DNA of 18,224 bases, from positions 1-18,224 of the forward strand of contig CALATN010000190.1 of assembly GCA_937891895.1 (NCBI GenBank). The letters are read 5' to 3'. Below, piece by piece: positions 1 to 4,180 of the stretch. A model generated the notes under the pieces. The model was not told the origin of the DNA and searched no databases. It was given only the letters and a program-made list of their open reading frames with translations. This DNA comes from an uncultured Clostridia bacterium (lineage in GTDB: Bacteria > Bacillota > Clostridia > Oscillospirales > Ruminococcaceae). The first letter of the stretch is position 1, and each line of letters starts with the position of its first letter. Both the position numbers and the translations under genes were made by a program.

Positions 1-112
1 TGAAAGCTACGTTCTTGGAATCTCTTGATGTTCTTACCCAGCCGCAGACTGTTACAGTCTTGTTGATAAGAGCGGAATTGCTGAAAACTTCTTTGATATC
101 AATGTGTTTCAT
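1..112 (-). CDS. asnS: Asparaginyl-tRNA synthetase, N-terminal fragment (runs off the window)
   Basis: Charges tRNA-Asn with asparagine in the cytoplasm. Only the first 37 codons are present. They read MKHIDIKEVFSNSALINK and continue with CGWVRTSRDSKNVAF, the start of the anticodon-binding OB fold of class IIb aminoacyl-tRNA synthetases. I chose the ATG at 112-110 because the AAAGGA Shine-Dalgarno lies 8 nt upstream; an in-frame ATG at 118 would leave only 2 nt. AsnRS, AspRS and LysRS share this fold, so the fragment alone is not fully diagnostic. The T-box leader directly upstream carries an AAC (Asn) specifier, which settles the assignment with good confidence. Expression is controlled by tRNA-Asn charging through that leader. 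Confidence 0.85.
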   Translation of the reverse strand, partial: MKHIDIKEVFSNSALINKTVTVCGWVRTSRDSKNVAF

Positions 113-129
113 AATCATTTTCCTTTCTG

Positions 130-412
130 ATAAAAAATAAAAACTCCCGTCCTAACACTTAGGACGGGAGAAAAATTAACCCGTGGTACCACCTAAATTA
201 CCGCATCGCGGTCACTCATCAGCAGGAACGTCGGAGCGTTCTCCCTGCCTTCCGTTTAACGCACAGAACACGGCGCCCCTACTTACCTTATCGGCTTTCA
301 GTTTGCTGCTCGGAAGTGTTATTCACAAGGACTCTGATATGCGGTTTCCACTATCCCGCACTCACTGCAAACGAATTTCCCTGCTACTTCTCTTCGTCAT
401 AGCATTTCAAAA
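130..412 (-). promoter_or_regulatory. T-box riboswitch (tRNA-Asn sensing) upstream of asnS
   Basis: On the minus strand the leader carries the T-box core AGGTGGTACCACGG (194-181), the near-invariant sequence that pairs with the tRNA acceptor end and forms the antiterminator. It is followed by a strong intrinsic terminator (170-131). The 5' part has a stem I arrangement beginning GACGAAGAGAAGTAGC, and a specifier-loop context GTGAATAACACTTCC near 326-312 in which AAC (320-318) is the Asn codon. Uncharged tRNA-Asn is expected to stabilise the antiterminator and allow asnS transcription. The 5' boundary is set from the predicted transcription start near 415. Confidence 0.93.
131..170 (-). terminator. 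Regulated intrinsic terminator of the asnS T-box leader
   Basis: A perfect 12-bp stem (CTCCCGTCCTAA at 144-155 with TTAGGACGGGAG at 159-170, 3-nt loop) is followed on the minus strand by a T-rich tract (143-131). This is the terminator alternative of the T-box switch, just upstream of the asnS Shine-Dalgarno. Confidence 0.93.
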
Positions 413-421
413 ATCTAATTT

Positions 422-450
422 ATTTTAGCACATCTTTATAATTATGTCAA
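422..450 (-). promoter_or_regulatory. asnS promoter, sigma-70/sigma-A type
   Basis: Minus strand: -35 TTGACA (450-445), 17-nt spacer, -10 TAAAAT (427-422). The predicted transcription start near 415 places the whole T-box leader in the transcript. Confidence 0.85.
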
Positions 451-504
451 GGGGTTTGCTGAAAATTATTATATGGTAAATTCGTTGTTGCGTTTTGTCA
501 ATAA

Positions 505-534
505 TGCACATCACAAGCCGCATTGTTATGTGCA
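505..534. repeat. 30-bp imperfect palindrome between the divergent promoters
   Basis: Arms TGCACAT (505-511) and ATGTGCA (528-534) enclose a second inverted pair, ACAA (514-517) and TTGT (523-526). Eleven of 15 symmetric positions pair. It lies between the asnS promoter and the promoter at 561 and has no T-tract, so an operator or structured DNA site is likelier than a terminator. Confidence 0.5.
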
Positions 535-560
535 ACAGCAACAAACTTGTAACCACCCCA

Positions 561-589
561 TTGACAACTATGTCACACCGTGATATACT
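561..589 (+). promoter_or_regulatory. Promoter of the small-protein / PadR / DUF2812 operon
   Basis: -35 TTGACA (561-566), 17-nt spacer, -10 TATACT (584-589); transcription is expected to start near 596. The spacer and -10 are covered by a palindrome (569-587), so a repressor bound there would block RNA polymerase. Confidence 0.85.
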
Positions 590-620
590 CAAACCATGAT
601 ATACATCACACCGTGACATA
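569..620. promoter_or_regulatory. Tandem palindromic operators, probably for the PadR repressor of this operon
   Basis: Two copies of the core TCACACCGTGA occur at 573-583 and 606-616. The first extends to TATG/TATA flanks and overlaps the -10. The second lies in the early transcribed region. Their centres are 33 bp apart, about three helical turns. A direct repeat TGATATAC (581-588, 597-604) and an extra TATCACA half-site (619-625) add to the cluster. Autoregulation by the PadR protein encoded 0.7 kb downstream in the same operon is inferred from position. Confidence 0.6.
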
Positions 621-694
621 TCACAGTGCAACACATCGAACTGCGACAAAAAATTGTTACAGAAAAAACTGTTACAAAAAGGAGGAAGGCAAGC

Positions 695-1036
695 TTGAGC
701 AACTGGTTTATATACTTTATAATAATTTACCTTTGTATTATTCTGCCGATGATACGCAGAAAAAAGAACACAGCAGTAATTGCGACAAAGAAAATCAAAA
801 ACAAAAAACTCAACAAAGAGGAGCGAATGAAAATGTACGAATTACTTAAAAGATTTATCGGAAAGAAATGCAATATTTCCATTATGAATTCAAGCTCAGG
901 CATACTCGGTACAGTTACAGAAGTGCAGGACAACTGGGTTATCGTTGACACAGACAACAACGGCACTGACGCTGTTAACATTGATTACATCACTCAGATA
1001 AGTGAGTGGCCTGCAAAGGAAAAGAAAAAGAAGTAA
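695..1036 (+). CDS. Small membrane-anchored protein with predicted Sm-like (DUF6897-type) domain
   Basis: 113 residues from a TTG start at 695 preceded by GGAGG (681-685). The upstream GTG at 626 has no Shine-Dalgarno. Residues 2-20 (SNWFIYFIIIYLCIILPMI) form one transmembrane helix, followed by a very basic linker (RRKKN, TKKIKNKK). From residue 47 there is a compact domain, MYELLKRFIGKKCNIS onward, ending in EWPAKEKKKK. Its beta pattern (GTVTEVQDNWVIVDT, then VNIDYITQI) resembles small Sm/Lsm-type barrels, and I recall the family as DUF6897; both calls come from reading the sequence, not a search. A second start is plausible at ATG 833, with GAGGAG at 819-824 eight nt upstream, which would give a soluble 67-residue form. 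First gene of a four-gene operon; the next gene is a paralogue. Confidence 0.7.
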   Translation: MSNWFIYFIIIYLCIILPMIRRKKNTAVIATKKIKNKKLNKEERMKMYELLKRFIGKKCNISIMNSSSGILGTVTEVQDNWVIVDTDNNGTDAVNIDYITQISEWPAKEKKKK

Positions 1037-1051
1037 CAAAGGAGAATTGCT

Positions 1052-1270
1052 ATGGAAATGATGAAAAGATTTATCGACAAGGAAGTTATTATCACAACCC
1101 TGCATAATGAGTCAGCAATGCTGGAAGGCTTTGTCCGTGAGGTTAACGAAAATTGGCTTGTTATTGAAACAGCAAACAAGGGACTTGATATGGTCAACAT
1201 TGAATACATCGTAAGAATTCGTGAGTATCCAAGAAAAGCAAATGGCAAGAAAAAGCAGATTTTCGCTTAA
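1052..1270 (+). CDS. Small cytosolic predicted Sm-like (DUF6897-type) protein, paralogue of the preceding gene
   Basis: 72 residues; ATG at 1052 follows AAAGGAG (about 1039-1045) by 7 nt. It aligns along its length with the C-terminal domain of the upstream gene: RFIDKEVIITTL matches RFIGKKCNISIM, EVNENWLVIET matches EVQDNWVIVDT, and VNIEYIVRIREYP matches VNIDYITQISEWP. Both end in a lysine-rich tail. There is no membrane segment. The strand pattern and the basic tail fit a small beta-barrel able to bind nucleic acid, but that is inference; no catalytic residues are visible. It sits between its membrane-anchored paralogue and the PadR gene, all co-directional with gaps of 15 and 12 nt, so it is almost certainly co-transcribed. 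Confidence 0.75.
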   Translation: MEMMKRFIDKEVIITTLHNESAMLEGFVREVNENWLVIETANKGLDMVNIEYIVRIREYPRKANGKKKQIFA

Positions 1271-1282
1271 TGTGAGGTAACT

Positions 1283-1615
1283 ATGACTGATTTGGAAAAG
1301 CTTATTAAAAAACACCTGCCGATGACGGAAACGGCGTTTTACATTCTGCTTGCGCTGAATGAGCCACGTCACGGCTACGGAATAACAAAGTTTGTTGCCG
1401 AGCTTACCGAGAACCGCATAAAGCTTGGCTCGGGCACGGTTTACGGCACGCTGACAAAGATGCAGAAGGACAAACTGATTGACATTTACGATGACAGCGA
1501 CAAGAAAATCATCTATGAAATCACCGATATCGGCAGAGAGGTACTGAAGGCGGAAATTGCCCGTATCAAGCTGGTTTACGGCAACATTCTTTCACAGGAG
1601 GCGAGCCTGAAATGA
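1283..1615 (+). CDS. PadR family transcriptional regulator
   Basis: 110 residues. Members of this family are dimeric winged-helix repressors of membrane, stress or detoxification genes. The PadR signature is clear: AFYILLALNEPRHGYGI (residues 17-33), the recognition region with GSGTVYGTLTKMQKDKLI (about 49-66), and the wing segment KKIIYEITDIGREVL. The C-terminal helix is short, as in the small PadR subgroup. The start ATG has GAGGT 5 nt upstream. The stop overlaps the next gene's start in an ATGA (1612-1615), implying translational coupling with the DUF2812 protein. PadR genes paired with a DUF2812 or DUF1700 membrane protein are a recurrent Firmicutes arrangement. Autoregulation through the palindromes at 569-620 is likely. 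Confidence 0.9.
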   Translation: MTDLEKLIKKHLPMTETAFYILLALNEPRHGYGITKFVAELTENRIKLGSGTVYGTLTKMQKDKLIDIYDDSDKKIIYEITDIGREVLKAEIARIKLVYGNILSQEASLK

Positions 1616-2760
1616 TTGTAAAATTTATGCCGTTCTGGTTTGCAGATGTGGTAAAATCAGAGGAAAAGCTTTCACGTCTTGCAGCTGAGGGACTTATGCT
1701 GACAGGCTTCAAGCCTTACGGATTATTTACCTTTGAAGAGGGTGAAGCTGAGCAGGTGCGTTACCGCATTGTCCGTGAAAAGAAGTGTGAGGGCAGAGTA
1801 CCAAAACGCTTTACCGAAAACGGATGGATTAAATGTGCTGACAGTAAGCACTATTACATTATAAAAAATGCTGACAAGGAAACCGAAGCTGAGCCTACAT
1901 ACAAGAGCTGGGTGAGTTTTTACCGTGTTGTTCAGATAATATTTTATTTCCTTATTTGTTTTTTTGTTGGTGCACTTATCGGTGCATCTGCGGCGACAAT
2001 TGAAAACGTTGCTGAGGGCAAGGCTATAAAGCTTCCTTTCCTGATTACTGCTGCGGTGGCAGCTATAATCTCAATATTGCTTCTCATAGTTTTCCACCGC
2101 GCAAACAAGAAAGTTCTTGCAAAAAATCCGAAAGCAGTAAAATTTGATTTTACCATTCCCGAGGAAAATTTCATCTACACCAAGGAACAGGAAAAAGCTA
2201 TGCTGAAATCAAAGGAGATGATTAAGAAATCTCCTTTTGCCTGGATTGGTGCTCCTGACAAGGCTGAAGCTATGGTTGAGAAAATGGCTTCCGAGGGTTG
2301 GAAATTCTACCGTTTTGACAAACTTGGTCAGGATTTCTACTTCATCAAATCCGAGCCTTGTAAGCTTAGATTTATTGTTGACTGGCAGGAAGAAATCAGC
2401 GATGATTACATTGCTGTTACAAAGGAATCAGGCTGGAAGCTTGAATTTGCTTCTGTTACAAAATCGGCCGGCTACTGCATATGGTCAAAGGAATACGCTG
2501 ACAACGAAGAAGTCCCTGAGCTTTACAGCGACAACGAATCCGCTCTGGGATTTGCAAAAAAATATCTGCTCAAAACAATCATTCCCGTTATACTTTCTGT
2601 TGCGCTGTTCATATTCTATTTTGTTTCATTCATCGACGATGAACAGACACCATTCACTATCGGCTTCTGCATATTCTGTGCGGTATTCATTATTCAATAC
2701 GGCTTCTTCGCAATCAAATCTCTTGGCTACTATTTAAGATTGAGGAAAAAGAATGATTAA
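1612..2760 (+). CDS. Integral membrane protein with two DUF2812 repeats
   Basis: 382 residues. Soluble repeat 1 covers about residues 17-84 (KLSRLAAEGLMLTGF, later VRYRIV and NGWIKCADSKHYYIIKN). Two membrane helices follow (about 102-125 and 141-163). Soluble repeat 2 is at about 216-292 (MVEKMASEGWKFYRFD, KLRFIVDWQEE, SGWKLEFASV). Two more helices are at about 320-340 and 348-372. The whole unit (soluble domain plus helix pair) is therefore duplicated. DUF2812 has no established biochemical function; linkage to PadR regulators suggests a sensor or partner in a membrane-associated response. Translation is coupled to padR through a 4-nt overlap. No terminator is evident before the next promoter at 2812. 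Confidence 0.85.
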   Translation: MIVKFMPFWFADVVKSEEKLSRLAAEGLMLTGFKPYGLFTFEEGEAEQVRYRIVREKKCEGRVPKRFTENGWIKCADSKHYYIIKNADKETEAEPTYKSWVSFYRVVQIIFYFLICFFVGALIGASAATIENVAEGKAIKLPFLITAAVAAIISILLLIVFHRANKKVLAKNPKAVKFDFTIPEENFIYTKEQEKAMLKSKEMIKKSPFAWIGAPDKAEAMVEKMASEGWKFYRFDKLGQDFYFIKSEPCKLRFIVDWQEEISDDYIAVTKESGWKLEFASVTKSAGYCIWSKEYADNEEVPELYSDNESALGFAKKYLLKTIIPVILSVALFIFYFVSFIDDEQTPFTIGFCIFCAVFIIQYGFFAIKSLGYYLRLRKKND

Positions 2761-2811
2761 TCTGTACAAAATTATTTCAATTATATTCAACAGCTTGTCG
2801 AATATTGACAA

Positions 2812-2840
2812 TTGACATTTCAACGCATTTATAGTATTAT
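2812..2840 (+). promoter_or_regulatory. Promoter of the CPBP protease gene
   Basis: -35 TTGACA (2812-2817), 17-nt spacer, -10 TATTAT (2835-2840), followed at once by an inverted-repeat operator. A second TTGACA lies at 2805-2810 inside a small inverted repeat (TTGTC 2795-2799 with GACAA 2807-2811). The element closely resembles the ABC-exporter promoter at 14645-14617. Confidence 0.85.
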
Positions 2841-2861
2841 TGTATTAGTTCTTTAATACAA
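2840..2861. promoter_or_regulatory. Operator candidate, GntR/YtrA-like inverted repeat, copy 1
   Basis: Perfect 8-bp inverted repeat TTGTATTA-N6-TAATACAA spanning the predicted transcription start (about 2847). It matches 18 of 22 positions in the element at 14617-14596. The geometry is that of a repressor site. Assignment to a GntR/YtrA-type regulator rests on general resemblance to that subfamily's palindromes and on the linked ABC genes; no such regulator gene is in the window. Confidence 0.65.
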
Positions 2862-2889
2862 ACAATTAATCAACGAAAGGACGGTCACT

Positions 2890-3966
2890 ATGGACACAAA
2901 CACTATGCCACAGGATTACACCACTCCCCCCGCTTACGCAATCTCACCACGCCAGCAGGTAAAGAAATGCTACAACAGAGCTTGTATGGCTATGCTTTTC
3001 CAGTTTCTTATCGCAAACATTATTGTTATTATTCCGCTGACAATCTATCAGGGAATGATTATGTCCCAGCTTATGCTTGAGGAGGGCATCACTGACCCTG
3101 TGGTACTTTCCGTACGTACAACAGAGCTTATGAATCCTATGTTTATGATTCTGCTCAACGCAATTGCATTCCTTATCGCAAACCCTGTTGCTTACCTTAT
3201 CGGTAACGCTATGACTAAAAAATATTACAAGGCTAAGCCTTTCAGCAAAATCCAGCTTCCTGCTGCTGACTGCGTAATTGCTGTTCTTGCGGTTCTCGGA
3301 TTTCAGGGCTTCTCACTTCTTGCACAGTACGCAATTATGTCTGTAACCAAAATGAGCGGCATTAACGAGTCAACTGCGGCAATGTTCGCATTTTCTGATG
3401 ATACCGTCAAGAACGTTATAATGATTATCTACTTTGTATTCATCGCCGCAATTACCGAGGAACTCCTCTGCCGTGGTCTTGTTCTCAAGCTTTTCTCCCC
3501 TGTAAGCAAGAAATTCGCAGTAGTTGCTTCCGCAGTTCTTTTCGGTGTTATGCACGGTAACTTCAATCAGATGTTCAACGGTTTCCTGCTTGGACTTGTT
3601 ATCGGCTACGTTGCTGTAAAGAGCAAGTCAATCTGGATTCCTATCATCTGTCACATGGTTGCAAATACAAACGCTATGGTGCTCAGCTACTTTGAATACA
3701 AAATCGGCGAAGATTTCTTTACAACAGAGCTTATTTACGGCGCAGTACTTACTGTAATCGCAATCGTTTCAATCGTACTTCTCCTCAAGAGAAACGGTAA
3801 GATTGACGAAGAAAAGGACGGTTTCCCTGTTGAACAGGCACTTGAAGTTCCTGAAGAAGAAAAGCCGAAGTGCAAGTGGAAGGCTCTCCTTTCAACACCT
3901 TGCTTCTGGATTTTCATTGTAATCTACGCATTCAACGCACTTCTTATGCTCACACCACTTGTTTAA
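2890..3966 (+). CDS. CPBP family intramembrane metalloprotease (Abi/Rce1-like)
   Basis: 358 residues with about eight hydrophobic segments. All three CPBP motifs are present: EELLCR (E190, E191, R195), FGVMH (F218, H222) and HMVAN (H255, N259). In this family these residues line the active site of a membrane-embedded protease related to eukaryotic Rce1. Bacterial members are tied to bacteriocin self-immunity, signal-peptide handling or envelope processing. The N-terminus is proline/glutamine-rich and cytosolic. After the catalytic core come a charged linker (about 305-335) and an extra C-terminal helix. The start ATG follows GAAAGGACGG. It has its own promoter and operator and is probably co-transcribed with the 53-residue gene 12 nt downstream. 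Confidence 0.9.
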   Translation: MDTNTMPQDYTTPPAYAISPRQQVKKCYNRACMAMLFQFLIANIIVIIPLTIYQGMIMSQLMLEEGITDPVVLSVRTTELMNPMFMILLNAIAFLIANPVAYLIGNAMTKKYYKAKPFSKIQLPAADCVIAVLAVLGFQGFSLLAQYAIMSVTKMSGINESTAAMFAFSDDTVKNVIMIIYFVFIAAITEELLCRGLVLKLFSPVSKKFAVVASAVLFGVMHGNFNQMFNGFLLGLVIGYVAVKSKSIWIPIICHMVANTNAMVLSYFEYKIGEDFFTTELIYGAVLTVIAIVSIVLLLKRNGKIDEEKDGFPVEQALEVPEEEKPKCKWKALLSTPCFWIFIVIYAFNALLMLTPLV

Positions 3967-3978
3967 GGAGTATTTGAA

Positions 3979-4140
3979 ATGAAAGAATATAAAGCTGTAA
4001 AAGTCAAGTGGGACGTACAACTTGAAAACCTCAATAAAGAATTGGACGGATTTGCAAAGGAAGGCTGGAATGTTGTCAATGTTACAACAGAACCGCCCAA
4101 TACCTTGAATTTTGTAGTTGTGCTTTGCCGTGAGGTTTAA
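3979..4140 (+). CDS. DUF4177-like small protein
   Basis: 53 residues, reading MKEYKAVKVKWDVQL and later FAKEGWNVVNVTTE, ending FVVVLCREV. AAGGAG (3965-3970) lies 8 nt before the ATG, the gene begins 12 nt after the CPBP stop, and a terminator follows its stop, so it is very probably real and the second gene of the CPBP operon. Sequence, size and the central EGW fit the DUF4177 family, soluble proteins of unknown function. The segment LNKELDGFAKEGWNVV resembles the KMASEGWKFYRFD segments of the DUF2812 protein upstream. Confidence 0.8.
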   Translation: MKEYKAVKVKWDVQLENLNKELDGFAKEGWNVVNVTTEPPNTLNFVVVLCREV

Positions 4141-4149
4141 TAAACACAA

Positions 4150-4178
4150 AAATGCCCTGATTTAAAATCAGGGCATTT
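4150..4178. terminator. Bidirectional intrinsic terminator between the CPBP operon and pcrA
   Basis: Perfect 14-bp inverted repeat (AAATGCCCTGATTT at 4150-4163, complement at 4165-4178) with T-rich sequence following on both strands. It serves the two convergent units. Confidence 0.9.
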
Positions 4179-4180
4179 CT

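Noticed and set aside
183..428. 81-codon plus-strand open frame at the left end
   Set aside because: It runs antisense through the T-box leader and asnS promoter, has no ribosome site and no family resemblance.
505..534. Palindrome read as an intrinsic terminator
   Set aside because: No T-tract on either strand and no gene ending next to it.
580..849. 89-codon open frame overlapping the first small-protein gene
   Set aside because: Different frame, no ribosome site, low-complexity Lys/Gln/Asn composition; the 695-1036 frame has a Shine-Dalgarno and a paralogue next door.
2237..2737. 166-codon open frame within the DUF2812 gene
   Set aside because: Shadow in an alternative frame of a gene with clear domain repeats and membrane helices.
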